DNA of 64,000 nt from Phytobacter diazotrophicus (GCA_004346725.1 SMDE01000004.1:186001-250000); one strand, 5' to 3'. Counted from the stretch's first letter, positions 20,480 through 29,828 are shown. Numbers and translations are program-made. The notes: a model not told the origin generated them from the sequence alone.

Positions 20480-21892
20480 TTAAGCAGGATACTGTTTCTC
20501 TAGAAGTGTTTGATATGCTTCATATTTTTTATTCCCTTTTTTAATTGTGGTGACAGACCAGGCAAAACTTTGCTCGTTGTGCCTGATATCAAAAACCCAC
20601 TCAGTAGGAATGCTGCGAACTGGCTGTTTTTTTTCCATTTCGTGCATCACGGCACTTAATGCGACCTGGTCGATAAACCATGGGTAATTGCCCTGAGCAA
20701 AGTTGCTGCGCAAAAAGAGGGACACTTTTTTGATATAACTTGTCGACTGCTCTTTGCCACCCAACCACACGAATCCACCGATAATACTTTCCCAGAAGGG
20801 AGACACTTCAGGTTTGTTTACCAATAGATCATTATCTTCAACCCAATTACTAATCTCTTTCCATGGTTTACGAATTAAACTGTCTGCATCGACAATTAAC
20901 ACCGGTGTTGACAATAACTTTAGAGCATGCTCAGCGAAAATAAATCGCTTGGATGCGTAAGCGGTTTTTTTATTTTCGTCTTGTGCGACAACCTCTGATG
21001 TACATGAAATATTCAATTCCGGGAATCTGTTTGCATATTTTTTGATGTCTGTAAGGATATCATTGTTTATATTATAGATATGGAAATGGAGATTTAATTC
21101 ACCCTTATTGGTATGATAAATAGAACGCATCAGATGAATAGCATGTTTTTCGTAATACCCAGGGTCACAGCAAACCAAAATAGTAGTATTTTCGTTCGCT
21201 TTTGCTGGTGGTATGGCAATAATATATTCATCCTGAGGAATGGTTAGGTTGTTGTTAAATAAGCTTTTGAAGTCGATATAGTCTTCCGGAATACCACCGT
21301 TCTTGTAAATGGTAGACACAGTCATAAGCAGCGCTAACGGGTCTTCACCAATTAGATCAGGGTCCGCTATCAGTATTTTTACCAACGCTAAAGCATCTTC
21401 ATAATTCTCTTCAATGTTCGAAATGAGCAACATAATCTTGAGAATGTCCGGAGAATGCAGCAAGTGTTCACTATTTTTGCTTACCAGTTCAATAACGCTT
21501 TCAATATCGCCCACACGAAATAATATTTTGATAGCTATTTCCAGATATTCGAGATTTGGGTGGTATTCCAGTGCGGCAAAAATGCAATTTTTAATGGAAG
21601 TAATATAATCTTGTGGGAGTTTGGTCTGTTGTCCATGCCAGACATTATCTAATGCAAGATTCGACATGCCAATGGCTAATAGTATTTTCTTTAGACCCTT
21701 ATCATGCTTTTCCGGGAGGCCTGAGTCAATAGAAAGTATATTTTGATAAAGTGAGAATAAATCCAGGGAGCGGAGATACGTAAACTCAATTATTTTCATT
21801 AAGGGTAAGTTACCCGTTTCTGATATTTTCAATTGAGCAGTATAAACATCCCGGTAGTATTGATGCATTGTCTTAGTGCGATAATATTCCAT
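20480..21892 (-). CDS. TPR-like / glycosyltransferase-like protein, AT-rich
   Basis: I chose the ATG at 21892 (MEYYRTKTMHQYYRD), preceded by AGGAG, giving 470 residues. The frame is open to 21961 without a Shine-Dalgarno there. The N-terminal half is helical with repeat-like units (LEYLEIAIKILFRVGDIESVIEL), resembling TPRs. The C-terminal part resembles a GT-A glycosyltransferase: ILVCCDPGYYEKHAIHLMRS, then a DxD-like VLIVDADSLIRKPW, then WFIDQVALSAVM. A role in glycan or protein glycosylation is inferred, not shown. Composition is far more AT-rich than its neighbours, and it sits beside IS fragments, so it was probably acquired. Confidence 0.6.
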   Translation of the reverse strand: MEYYRTKTMHQYYRDVYTAQLKISETGNLPLMKIIEFTYLRSLDLFSLYQNILSIDSGLPEKHDKGLKKILLAIGMSNLALDNVWHGQQTKLPQDYITSIKNCIFAALEYHPNLEYLEIAIKILFRVGDIESVIELVSKNSEHLLHSPDILKIMLLISNIEENYEDALALVKILIADPDLIGEDPLALLMTVSTIYKNGGIPEDYIDFKSLFNNNLTIPQDEYIIAIPPAKANENTTILVCCDPGYYEKHAIHLMRSIYHTNKGELNLHFHIYNINNDILTDIKKYANRFPELNISCTSEVVAQDENKKTAYASKRFIFAEHALKLLSTPVLIVDADSLIRKPWKEISNWVEDNDLLVNKPEVSPFWESIIGGFVWLGGKEQSTSYIKKVSLFLRSNFAQGNYPWFIDQVALSAVMHEMEKKQPVRSIPTEWVFDIRHNEQSFAWSVTTIKKGNKKYEAYQTLLEKQYPA

Positions 21893-22058
21893 GTGTTTCC
21901 CGTATCTCCTGATGATTAATTTTATTGACGCTCCTTGGGACTGAGCGCGAAATTGAGACATTATAAAATTGTAACAGACACATACGAGGGCAAAGAGACG
22001 AACTAAGGCCGAAAGGCTCGCTATTCATAACGATAACTGTACTGATATGCCGCCTTGC

Positions 22059-22559
22059 TTATCCACCTGCCGCCACATACCCAACCCGGTAATTCTCGCA
22101 ACCCGCCTGCGGCGCAGCGCCAGGATACACTTGCAACCCTTGCCAGCGGCTCACATCCCACGCGCAAAGTCGCCGCTCCAACGCCAGGGTCGCCAGGTCA
22201 CTGTGTGCGGCAATTGGCTGCTTTCTTATCGACAGCCAGGCAGCATTGCGCACCTCATCAATATCGGGCAGACGCAGCGCCAGCCAGGTATCAATTTGCG
22301 GCCAGCCAAAATCCTCTGTCAGCTTTTTAAAGCCGGGACTCTGTAAAAAACGCGCCATCGCTTCGGGATTTCTCCAGACATACAGCGGCGCGTAGCGATT
22401 CTCAGCGCAATGCGCGTCCTCACTCCGGGAAAAGAGATACGCCTTAACCAGCAGGCCAGGGAAGCCGTCCAGTTTCGCGCCGTTTTCCCGAATGCGCGTC
22501 TCAATCACCGCCATGTCGTAGTCGGCAGGCAGAGTAAAGCGGTATTGCATCACAATCAT
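22059..22559 (-). CDS. DUF4865 family protein
   Basis: This 166-residue protein starts at 22559 (MIVMQYRFTLPADYDM), with GGAGG upstream. The frame extends to 22601 inside the neighbouring gene. PADYDMAVIETRI and GLLVKAYLFS near the N-terminus and LYVWRNPEAMARFL are typical of DUF4865, a family of unknown function related in fold to small monooxygenase-like barrels. Its start shares one base with the upstream tautomerase-like stop, so the two are likely co-translated. Confidence 0.75.
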   Translation of the reverse strand: MIVMQYRFTLPADYDMAVIETRIRENGAKLDGFPGLLVKAYLFSRSEDAHCAENRYAPLYVWRNPEAMARFLQSPGFKKLTEDFGWPQIDTWLALRLPDIDEVRNAAWLSIRKQPIAAHSDLATLALERRLCAWDVSRWQGLQVYPGAAPQAGCENYRVGYVAAGG

Positions 22560-22945
22560 CACGCCTCCTCCGACAACAACCAACCCTGGCTGAAACTCCA
22601 TTCATCGGCGGTATTAAACTGGATCATCACCATCACATCATCCGGGTGAATATTCAGCGTGCTTTGTAGCCGTTGGCAGAGTACGCGGCAGAGATTTTGC
22701 TTCTCCTCAGGCGTGCGGGGTTTCCCCGCGAGAATATGAAACTGAATGAAATTATTGCTGCGCCCGCCGCTTTTATAGTGGCGGTCAAACACGCGCTGGT
22801 TGACCGGTAGCGCTTCAAATACCTGAAAACGGTCACCGGACGGAACGGAAAATTCGTCCTCCAGCGTCTGCTGCAGGATGTCGGAAATCTGCGTGATCTG
22901 CGCGTCGCTATACCCCTGGCGCAGAGTGATACGGGTGAAGGGCAT
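22559..22945 (-). CDS. Tautomerase family protein
   Basis: This is a 128-residue member of the tautomerase/4-oxalocrotonate tautomerase-like superfamily. It begins MPFTRITLRQG, so Pro2, the catalytic base of the superfamily after Met removal, is present. IQFHILAGKPRTPEEKQNL matches the second conserved segment. It lies between a carboxymuconolactone-decarboxylase-like gene and a DUF4865 gene, an arrangement that suggests a shared operon in aromatic or quinone metabolism; the substrate is unknown. Confidence 0.8.
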   Translation of the reverse strand: MPFTRITLRQGYSDAQITQISDILQQTLEDEFSVPSGDRFQVFEALPVNQRVFDRHYKSGGRSNNFIQFHILAGKPRTPEEKQNLCRVLCQRLQSTLNIHPDDVMVMIQFNTADEWSFSQGWLLSEEA

Positions 22946-22949
22946 ACGC

Positions 22950-23252
22950 TTACTCCTCTTCCAGACAGCCGAGGGCAGATACTGCCGCAGGCCAGCCCGC
23001 GTAGAACGCCAGGTGGGTGAAGGCTTCGGCCAACTCTTCGCGGCTCAGGCCATTTTGCCGTGCGAAATTGATATGCCAGGGAAGCTGTTGCATGCGGCCC
23101 AGCGCCGTCAGCGCACCCAGTGTGACCAGGCTGCGCTCGCGTGGAGAAAGCGCCTCCCGTTGCCAGATATCATTGAACAGCACGTCCTGACTCAGTTCGG
23201 CCAGCTTTGGCGCAACGCGGGCCAGGGTTTCACGATCGAGGGATTTAGCCAT
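22950..23252 (-). CDS. Carboxymuconolactone decarboxylase-like protein
   Basis: The product has 100 residues from the ATG at 23252 (MAKSLDRETLARV), with GGAGAG upstream. LTALGRMQQLPWHINFARQNG and LSREELAEAFTHLAFYAGWP are typical of the CMD/AhpD superfamily. The CxxC pair of AhpD peroxidases is absent, so it is closer to the decarboxylase-like branch. It is the first gene of the minus-strand operon with the tautomerase and DUF4865 genes, and diverges from a LysR regulator. Confidence 0.8.
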   Translation of the reverse strand: MAKSLDRETLARVAPKLAELSQDVLFNDIWQREALSPRERSLVTLGALTALGRMQQLPWHINFARQNGLSREELAEAFTHLAFYAGWPAAVSALGCLEEE

Positions 23253-23352
23253 GGTTTTCTCTCCGTATTGACAGTAAAGCGATTCTGGCGCCATAGTTTC
23301 ATCCTGAAAATCAAATTATATGCAATCCACCATCCCGCATTTCAGGACGATA

Positions 23353-24237
23353 ATGGACAAACTTCCCTTAACGCTCGACCTCGACGCGCTGCGCAGTTTT
23401 GTAACCGGCATTGAGTGCGGCAGCTTTGCGCTGGCGGCAAGCCGCTTGTGCCGCTCGACCTCAGCGGTAAGCGCACAGCTTAAAAAGCTGGAACAGCAGT
23501 GCGATGCCGAACTGGTGATGAAGCAGGGCCGCCACCTGGCATTAACCCGCAATGGCGAGATCCTGATGGGCTACGCCCGTCGTCTGCTGGCGCTCAATGA
23601 CGAGGCGCAGCGGGCATTGAAAGGCGAGCTGCTACAGGGGGAGATCCATATTGGTATGCAGGAAGACTTTGGCGAATCGCTGATGCCCGGCATTCTGGGC
23701 GAGTTCAGGCGCCACCATCCGGGGCTGCGGATCATCGCCCGGGTGGATCGCAATCAGGCGCTGCTCTCGGCGCTGGATGACGACGCCCTGGATATGGCAC
23801 TTCTGTGGCAATCGGAAAACAGCCCGCGCGAGGGGAAACTTATCGGCCAGTGTCAGCTTGAGTGGATACAGCATCCGGAAATGGACATTAGCGCGCTGCT
23901 GGCACAGGGCGAGCCATTGCCGCTGGTGATGTTTGACAACCCGTGCCTGATGCGATCACGCGCCATCGCCTGCCTGGATCGGGCGGGTATTCCCTGGCGC
24001 GTGGTGTTTGTCAGCCACAGTCTGAGCGGTATCTGGGCGGCGGTGCAGGCGGGGCTCGGCATCACGCTACGCACGCGTGTCGGGATGCCCGTTCATCTTC
24101 GCGTAGCGGGAAGTACGCTGCCATCGCCGGGCAATCTGGGGATTATGCTGGCGCACGGGCACGGGAATGTGGCAGATACCGGTGCGCGAGCGAAGCTGGG
24201 GGAACTGATGGAAGCGGCGTTGTTGAATGTGAAATAA
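23353..24237 (+). CDS. LysR-type transcriptional regulator
   Basis: From the ATG at 23353 (AGGA upstream) the product is 294 residues. The N-terminal winged helix is LDLDALRSFVTGIECGSFALAASRLCRSTSAVSAQLKKLE, here cited from residues 6-45. The effector domain follows from about residue 90. It is divergent from the CMD/tautomerase/DUF4865 operon 100 bases away, the usual LysR layout, and probably controls it. Confidence 0.88.
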   Translation: MDKLPLTLDLDALRSFVTGIECGSFALAASRLCRSTSAVSAQLKKLEQQCDAELVMKQGRHLALTRNGEILMGYARRLLALNDEAQRALKGELLQGEIHIGMQEDFGESLMPGILGEFRRHHPGLRIIARVDRNQALLSALDDDALDMALLWQSENSPREGKLIGQCQLEWIQHPEMDISALLAQGEPLPLVMFDNPCLMRSRAIACLDRAGIPWRVVFVSHSLSGIWAAVQAGLGITLRTRVGMPVHLRVAGSTLPSPGNLGIMLAHGHGNVADTGARAKLGELMEAALLNVK

Positions 24238-24385
24238 GCGCTTTTCCGCAGGTTAGTCAATTAATTTGATGCATTATGTTAAACAAACGATATTTATTCT
24301 CATCGGGTAATGCGTAGAGTAGTGAGCATCAAAGGCAGTGAGGTTATTTGCTGCCGACATATCCCTGAGAATAAGGACCCACGTC

Positions 24386-25411
24386 ATGAAGAAGATTGGA
24401 TTTTTGTCATTTGGTCACTGGACGCCGTCGCCGCAGTCGGGAACCCGTTCGGCCGCTGACGCGCTGCTGCAATCCATCGATCTGGCGGTTGCCGCCGAAG
24501 AACTCGGAGCCGATGGCGCTTATTTCAGGGTGCACCATTTTGCGCGCCAGTTAAGCTCGCCGTTCCCGCTGCTGGCGGCGATTGGGGCGAAAACCAGCAA
24601 CATTGAAATTGGCACGGGCGTTATCGACATGCGCTACGAGAACCCGCTCTATATGGCAGAAGATGCGGGTGCGGCCGATTTGATCTCCGGTGGGCGTTTG
24701 CAACTGGGCATCAGCCGTGGCTCCCCGGAGCAGGTTATTGATGGCTGGCGCTACTTTGGCTACGTCCCGTCTGAGGGGGAAAACGAGTCAGATATGGCGC
24801 GTCGGCACACCGAAGTGCTGCTGGATGTGCTGCGCGGTGAAGGTTTCGCGAAACCCAATCCGCAGCCGATGTTCCCGAACCCGCCGGGCTTGCTGCGTCC
24901 TGAGCCATTTTCCGACGGGCTGCGTGAGCGTATCTGGTGGGGCGCCGGCTCTAACGCCACCGCAGTATGGGCGGCGAAGCTGGGGATGAACCTGCAAAGC
25001 TCGACGTTGAAAGATGATGAAACCGGCGAGCCGTTCCACATTCAGCAGGCAAAACAGATCCGTGCCTATCGAGAAGCCTGGGCGGAAGCGGGGCACACCC
25101 GTACGCCACGCGTTTCGGTCAGCCGCAGTATTTTTGCCCTGATGAACGATCGGGACCGGATGTATTTCGGCTCAGGCCGTGATGACAGCGATAAAGTCGG
25201 TTTCCTCGACGAGAAAACCCGCGCGATTTTCGGGCGCAGCTTTGCCGCCGAGCCGGACAAGCTTGTTGAACAGTTGAAACAGGATGAGGCGATTGCCGAA
25301 GCGGACACCTTATTGCTGACGGTGCCGAATCAACTGGGCGTGGAATACAATGTGCATGTGATTGAGTCCATTCTGAAACATGTTGCTCCGGCGATGGGCT
25401 GGCGCGATTAA
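24386..25411 (+). CDS. LLM-class flavin-dependent oxidoreductase
   Basis: This luciferase-like monooxygenase family member has 341 residues. I chose the ATG at 24386 (MKKIGFLSFGHWTPSP), with AAGGA upstream. GADGAYFRVHHFARQLSSPF and IEIGTGVIDMRYENPLYMAEDAG are typical of the TIM-barrel family, as is GRLQLGISRGSPEQV. It would use reduced flavin from a partner reductase. The substrate is unknown. It lies 148 bases after the LysR gene on the same strand. Confidence 0.85.
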   Translation: MKKIGFLSFGHWTPSPQSGTRSAADALLQSIDLAVAAEELGADGAYFRVHHFARQLSSPFPLLAAIGAKTSNIEIGTGVIDMRYENPLYMAEDAGAADLISGGRLQLGISRGSPEQVIDGWRYFGYVPSEGENESDMARRHTEVLLDVLRGEGFAKPNPQPMFPNPPGLLRPEPFSDGLRERIWWGAGSNATAVWAAKLGMNLQSSTLKDDETGEPFHIQQAKQIRAYREAWAEAGHTRTPRVSVSRSIFALMNDRDRMYFGSGRDDSDKVGFLDEKTRAIFGRSFAAEPDKLVEQLKQDEAIAEADTLLLTVPNQLGVEYNVHVIESILKHVAPAMGWRD

Positions 25412-25419
25412 AAAGCAAT

Positions 25420-25452
25420 AACGCCTCGCACTGTGCAAACAGGCGAGGCGTT
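25420..25452. terminator. Bidirectional terminator
   Basis: A perfect 10-bp stem AACGCCTCGC / GCGAGGCGTT lies between the convergent LLM oxidoreductase and GGCT-like genes. Confidence 0.75.
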
Positions 25453-25465
25453 ACATTCACATCGC

Positions 25466-25801
25466 TTACGGCTGCGTTTGAGGTTGTAGCTGATAAATCC
25501 ATGCGCTGACCTGCTCGCCATTTGTGGTGATGACGTCAACTTCAACGCGATCGTAGCCATCTTCAAATTCATCCAGCATTGGCCAGTGCGCCTCAAGATT
25601 ATCCGAGGTAAACAGGTAACCCTGAACCTGCGGCCCGTTTTTGTGTAACACAATCCCCGGAAAATCCGCTGCTGCACCCCAGCCGCGTTCATAAAACGTG
25701 CCCGTCACATAACCCGGCAGCCATTCACCACCAATGTTTTCCAGAATATAAGCATTAGAGTGACCCGGACGTAGTGTCCCGTAGACAAACAAGCGTTCCA
25801 T
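25466..25801 (-). CDS. Gamma-glutamylcyclotransferase-like protein (YtfP type)
   Basis: This small cytosolic protein has 111 residues. It has the family N-terminus MERLFVYGTLRPGHSNA, with the substrate-binding YGTLRPG loop. The conserved acidic residue lies in MLDEFEDGYDR. The fold is that of GGCT/AIG2/YtfP proteins; the actual substrate in bacteria is not established. Confidence 0.88.
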   Translation of the reverse strand: MERLFVYGTLRPGHSNAYILENIGGEWLPGYVTGTFYERGWGAAADFPGIVLHKNGPQVQGYLFTSDNLEAHWPMLDEFEDGYDRVEVDVITTNGEQVSAWIYQLQPQTQP

Positions 25802-25927
25802 TTTCCCTCGTTAGCTGACGCAATATTGCCCCTCAATGGGGAAGAAATGTCTTCAAAATAAGAGGTTATCACGTGCGTCGCAACCCGTTCTTCATCGCGT
25901 TTTATTATTACTCTGCGGCGCGACGTA

Positions 25928-26218
25928 TCACCAGAACTGCCACCACGGGTTATGTTCAACAAAATACTGGTCGAGATGTTCAGTGATATGGCTTTGTTCT
26001 TCCGGGATAGCCTGTAATCTCACCTGCATGACCTTTCCTTTGATTTTGAAAAACAGCGACAGCCCACTTTCATACGCCAAAAAACTGGAACCAACAAACT
26101 TCCAGACTTCGCCTTCAAAACGGGTGACTCCGTCGTAATCGACGAAGGTTTTCGCCACCTTATAATATTTACCGGCAACGAGGTGTGCGTAGGCTTGTTT
26201 GAGCTGGCGGGTGTCCAT
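25928..26218 (-). CDS. DUF3601-like small protein
   Basis: The product has 96 residues from the ATG at 26218 (MDTRQLKQAYAHL). VAGKYYKVAKTFVDYDGVTRF, with the GxxYxVxxxFxDYDG pattern, is the hallmark of DUF3601. Function is unknown. The C-terminus FVEHNPWWQFW is strikingly aromatic. The 257 bases upstream hold no gene that I can support. Confidence 0.65.
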   Translation of the reverse strand: MDTRQLKQAYAHLVAGKYYKVAKTFVDYDGVTRFEGEVWKFVGSSFLAYESGLSLFFKIKGKVMQVRLQAIPEEQSHITEHLDQYFVEHNPWWQFW

Positions 26219-26475
26219 GTGGTGGGTTCCTTTGCTTGACGTTGGCAATAATAGGCGAGAAGAGAGGAATGATCATTGGCGAGGTCGAATAATAGGTTGT
26301 ATGCGCAAAATGTCTTGATGTTATCCGGGAGCGAAGAATTGAGCAGAGCGTGCACCTCTGCCCCTTATTTATCGCCACCTTGCGCGGTGTCGGCGTGCAG
26401 ATGCCAGGGACGGATATTGAAATATTTCAACCCTTGCCAAACTGCCTGACAATATCACCGCTCCGGGCAGCCATT

Positions 26476-27015
26476 TTATAACACGCCCAGTTGTTTCATC
26501 AGGGTCAGGTTATCTTCAAGATGCCAGTTCGCAATAATTTTATTGTTCCTGACCTGATAGATATCCGTCGCGATAAAATCAACCTTCTGGCCTGTACCTT
26601 TCAATTTGCCGAAGGTTCCCGTGAAATGCCCGCGAAAATGAAGGTGCGATACCACGCGATCGCCTGCAATGATCATCTGCTCAACCTCGCAACTCAGATC
26701 CGGGACGGCGGTACGGAAGGCACGTGAGGCCAGAAGCGCGCCTTCTGGTCCCTGTTTGCGCCCCTCGGGCGGTGTCTTATCGACAAAATTATCGGCCAAT
26801 GCCTCACGGGCCAGGGTTTCATCGCCCGTATTCCAGAATGTTGCGTAACGTCTTGCGACAGTTTCAAGCATCGCCACGTGTGCGGAAGATAACTGGCTTT
26901 CCGCAAGCAATTCATGGGGTTTTACCAGTTCAAGCGGTGCAGAAAACACAGCGCTGGCCATGGGAAGAAGCATAAGTGCCGCCAGTCGTTGAGGATAAAG
27001 CGTCAACTTTTTCAT
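26476..27015 (-). CDS. Exported SnoaL-like ester cyclase family protein
   Basis: This 179-residue protein starts at 27015 with AAGGA upstream. It has a signal peptide (MKKLTLYPQRLAALMLLPMA to about residue 26, cleaved near VFSA), so it is probably periplasmic. The mature part is an NTF2/SnoaL fold: ARRYATFWNTGDETLAREAL, then GPEGALLASRAFRTAVPDL, then IYQVRNNKIIANWHLEDN. The last segment holds the conserved histidine/aspartate region of ester cyclases. The substrate is unknown. Confidence 0.75.
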   Translation of the reverse strand: MKKLTLYPQRLAALMLLPMASAVFSAPLELVKPHELLAESQLSSAHVAMLETVARRYATFWNTGDETLAREALADNFVDKTPPEGRKQGPEGALLASRAFRTAVPDLSCEVEQMIIAGDRVVSHLHFRGHFTGTFGKLKGTGQKVDFIATDIYQVRNNKIIANWHLEDNLTLMKQLGVL

Positions 27016-27086
27016 AAGAATGTCCTTTTTGTTGCCTAAGGGAAACAGGTGACTCGGGCGCATTTCAGCCGCCTGTGGGTGTAACG

Positions 27087-27310
27087 TCAGGATGAGTTAA
27101 TCAGCGCGCCGCCTTCGATATCCAGTAGGGTTCCGGTAACAAACGGATTGTCCATAACAAACAGATAGCTTTTGCGATGTCCCTGGCCTGCATCCGCTTT
27201 CCGCTGTCCCGTCCTGCAAGGATTAGGCTTTCTCCCTGTTCAGCGAGAGCGCCAGCCACGGCAAAGCCAATGCCGGAAGCTCCGCCGATGATTACTGTTT
27301 TTTTCACCAT
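27087..27310 (-). pseudogene. Short-chain dehydrogenase remnant with internal deletion
   Basis: The N-terminus MVKKTVIIGGASGIGFAVAG is a clear SDR nucleotide-binding motif. About 40 residues in, the sequence jumps to the C-terminal DIAKAI segment. After a frameshift, the end reads DNPFVTGTLLDIEGGALINSS before a TGA at 27089-27087. The whole catalytic middle with the YxxxK motif is missing. It lies directly downstream of the OYE gene, which suggests it was once part of that operon. Confidence 0.75.
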
Positions 27311-27314
27311 CCTG

Positions 27315-28424
27315 TTACGTCTCGTCAGTTTTATAAAATGGGTAATCGGTATAGCCTGCGCTGTTTCCACCAAAAAGCGTGGCGGGATCGTTTATGGTCT
27401 CTAATGGAAGGTTATTCCTGAGCCGGTACGGCAGGTCAGGGTTGGCAATGTACGGACGGCCAAAGGCAAACAGGTCGGCCAGCCCCGCCTTAAGGAGTTT
27501 GTCCACTTTGTTCAGGGTATAATTTCCAGCGACAATAAGGGTACCGCTAAAGGTGGCGCGTAAAGTTTCACGAAAATCAGCAGGTACCTGTGGGGCATCG
27601 TCCCAGTCAGCCTCTGCCAGGTGGATATAGGCGATACCTTTCTTTTCACACCATGCAGCCAGCGCGAGGATCGCCTCAGTCACCTGCGGGTCGTTCATTC
27701 CGCGCTGGGTGATGAATGGGGAAAGGCGTATGCCCGTGCGCGTATTGCCGATGGCGTCGCTGATGGCATCCAGCACCTCCTGCGCAAAACGGATCCGGTT
27801 AGCCAGGCTGCCGCCGTACTCATCGGTACGTTTGTTCGATGTCCGGCGAAGAAACTGATCGATCAGGTAACCATTACCGCCATGTACCTCAACACCATCA
27901 AATCCGGCGTTAATGGCGTTTAATGCGGCCTGCCGATAATCAGCAATAATTTGCTGAATATCGGTATGCTCAAGTGCCCGCGGCTGCGGGCAGTCAACCA
28001 TATGTCCTTTCCCCTGCTCATCAACAACCCATACCTGAGCATCGGGCGCGAGTGCAGACGGCGCGACAGGTTTACCATCCTCATGGAAACCCGCATATGA
28101 CATGCGCCCCACGTGCCAGAGCTGGGAAAAGATAATCCCTCCGGCACGGTGAACGGCTTCTGTGCTCAATCGCCATCCTTCAACTTGTTCAGCGGAGTGC
28201 AGACCTGGCGTCCATGAGTATCCCTGGCCCTGCGGTGAAATCTGCGTGGCTTCGGTAATGATCAAACCCGCGCTGGCGCGCTGCTGGTAATACGCCGCCA
28301 TTAATGCGGAAGGAACGTTTCCCGGCTGTAACGCCCGCGCCCGGGTCATTGGTGCCATTACGATCCGGTTTTTCAGGCTCAGAGCCTTTAAGTGGTAGCT
28401 GTCAAAAAGTGTCCGATTTTGCAT
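27315..28424 (-). CDS. Old Yellow Enzyme-family alkene reductase
   Basis: This FMN-dependent, NAD(P)H-using ene-reductase has 369 residues. I chose the ATG at 28424 (MQNRTLFDSYHLK), with GGGGGA upstream. MAPMTRARA is the N-terminal family motif. The substrate-binding HGGNGYL segment (as DGVEVHGGNGYLIDQFLR) and RIRLSP-type GIRLSPF follow; the C-terminal FGRPYIANPDLP completes the barrel. It is related to NemA-like reductases of electrophilic alkenes and nitro compounds. It is divergent from a LysR gene, 100 bases away. Confidence 0.9.
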   Translation of the reverse strand: MQNRTLFDSYHLKALSLKNRIVMAPMTRARALQPGNVPSALMAAYYQQRASAGLIITEATQISPQGQGYSWTPGLHSAEQVEGWRLSTEAVHRAGGIIFSQLWHVGRMSYAGFHEDGKPVAPSALAPDAQVWVVDEQGKGHMVDCPQPRALEHTDIQQIIADYRQAALNAINAGFDGVEVHGGNGYLIDQFLRRTSNKRTDEYGGSLANRIRFAQEVLDAISDAIGNTRTGIRLSPFITQRGMNDPQVTEAILALAAWCEKKGIAYIHLAEADWDDAPQVPADFRETLRATFSGTLIVAGNYTLNKVDKLLKAGLADLFAFGRPYIANPDLPYRLRNNLPLETINDPATLFGGNSAGYTDYPFYKTDET

Positions 28425-28524
28425 TTTCTGTCCCCCGTAATGTATCTGTGAAAATACTTTACGTGGCGAGAGATATTTTGATAATGGCATTAAAATATGA
28501 TTGTCTTTTCAGGATTTCTGAATA

Positions 28525-29436
28525 ATGGGAAAGCTCGAAGATATGGCACTGCTGGTTGCAGTGGTGGAGGCTGGCGGGCTTTCAGCCGCTGGTCGCCGTA
28601 TGGGGCTCTCAGCGGCCACCATGACCGCCAGACTAAAGGCGATTGAAGAGCGTTATCAGACCCGGCTATTCCACCGTTCCACCCGCGCCATTACGATGAC
28701 GCGTGCCGGTGAGGAGTTCTATCACGCTGCACTACGTGTACTGGAGGAAATGAACCACGCGGAGTCGCTGCTTACCCAAAAAGAAGGGGTGCTCAGCGGT
28801 AATATCCGCATTTCGGCCCCCTCTGATTTTGGCCGACAGTACCTCAGCCCGGCGCTGCTCGATTTTTCCCGCCAGCATCCGGCAGTGAAATGCTCGGTGT
28901 ACCTGGGCGAAAATGTCGAAGATCTGGTCGCCAACCGTCTGGATATGAGCATTCGCTTCGGAAACCTGCCAGACAGCAGCCTGGTCGTCAGAAATATCCG
29001 CCCGAATCATAGGGTACTGGTCGCCTCAGCCAATTATCTCCGGGCGGCAGGCACACCCAATACCATTGAAGACTTACACCGCCACCGATGCCTGGCCCTG
29101 GAGCTGCGTGGCATGGTTATGAACGAATGGCGTTTTGAGCATGATGGTAAACAGAGCGCATTACGTTTTACCCCAGCCATGGTGTGCGACGATGGTGCGC
29201 TACTCCGCCAGTGGGTATTGGCTGATGCGGGTATTGCCAGCAAATCATGGTGGGATGTAAAGCGTGATGTGGAGCAGGGCAGGCTGCAACTGCTGTTTGC
29301 GGAAAGTTTTATTGGCTTTAGCCGTTTTGATAAAAAAAATGTCGGACTGCAATTTGTCTATCCGCAGCGACGGCTGCAGCCGCTGCCGGTTACCGCCTTC
29401 ACTCAGTTCTTCATTAACTGGCTGGAAAATGAGTAG
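28525..29436 (+). CDS. LysR-type regulator (divergent from OYE gene)
   Basis: The product has 303 residues. The DNA-binding domain is MALLVAVVEAGGLSAAGRRM and the following LSAATMTARLKAIEERYQTR. The effector domain begins near ISAPSDFGRQYL. It diverges from the Old Yellow Enzyme gene and probably regulates it and the former SDR gene. The Shine-Dalgarno is weak (AGGAT, about 10 bases before ATG). Confidence 0.88.
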   Translation: MGKLEDMALLVAVVEAGGLSAAGRRMGLSAATMTARLKAIEERYQTRLFHRSTRAITMTRAGEEFYHAALRVLEEMNHAESLLTQKEGVLSGNIRISAPSDFGRQYLSPALLDFSRQHPAVKCSVYLGENVEDLVANRLDMSIRFGNLPDSSLVVRNIRPNHRVLVASANYLRAAGTPNTIEDLHRHRCLALELRGMVMNEWRFEHDGKQSALRFTPAMVCDDGALLRQWVLADAGIASKSWWDVKRDVEQGRLQLLFAESFIGFSRFDKKNVGLQFVYPQRRLQPLPVTAFTQFFINWLENE

Positions 29437-29828
29437 AAGTCTATGACCTGCTGCTCATTTTTTTTGTACGCCGTTGCGTTAGTGATATGTGCCCGAAAAA
29501 ATCTGGCCTTCACGCTATCGCTGATATCTCTCCGGCGCAGCCCGGATATGGAAACTGCGCCGCAATTTGATTATCTGATTCGTCAACATCCTTTGAACCG
29601 TATAACCCGTTTTCTACTATCGGACATGTTTAATGCGCGCCGCAATACTGCGTGAACGACATGCTCTATGACGTGAGAAAAACGGGGAGCTTGCCTTTTC
29701 TTATCGGCAACGCTGCTGTCTTTGAAAACAGCCGCAACGATCACCCTATGGATTATCGGGCTTCGCAAGGGTAAGGACACCAGCCACCATGAATTTGACT
29801 AAAAATTGCACACATGCAGCCTCTGATG
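29437..29828. other. Intergenic stretch without recognisable genes
   Basis: About 390 bases lie between the LysR gene and the toxin-antitoxin promoter. Short open frames exist on both strands, but none has a good ribosome-binding site or a recognisable product. Confidence 0.5.
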
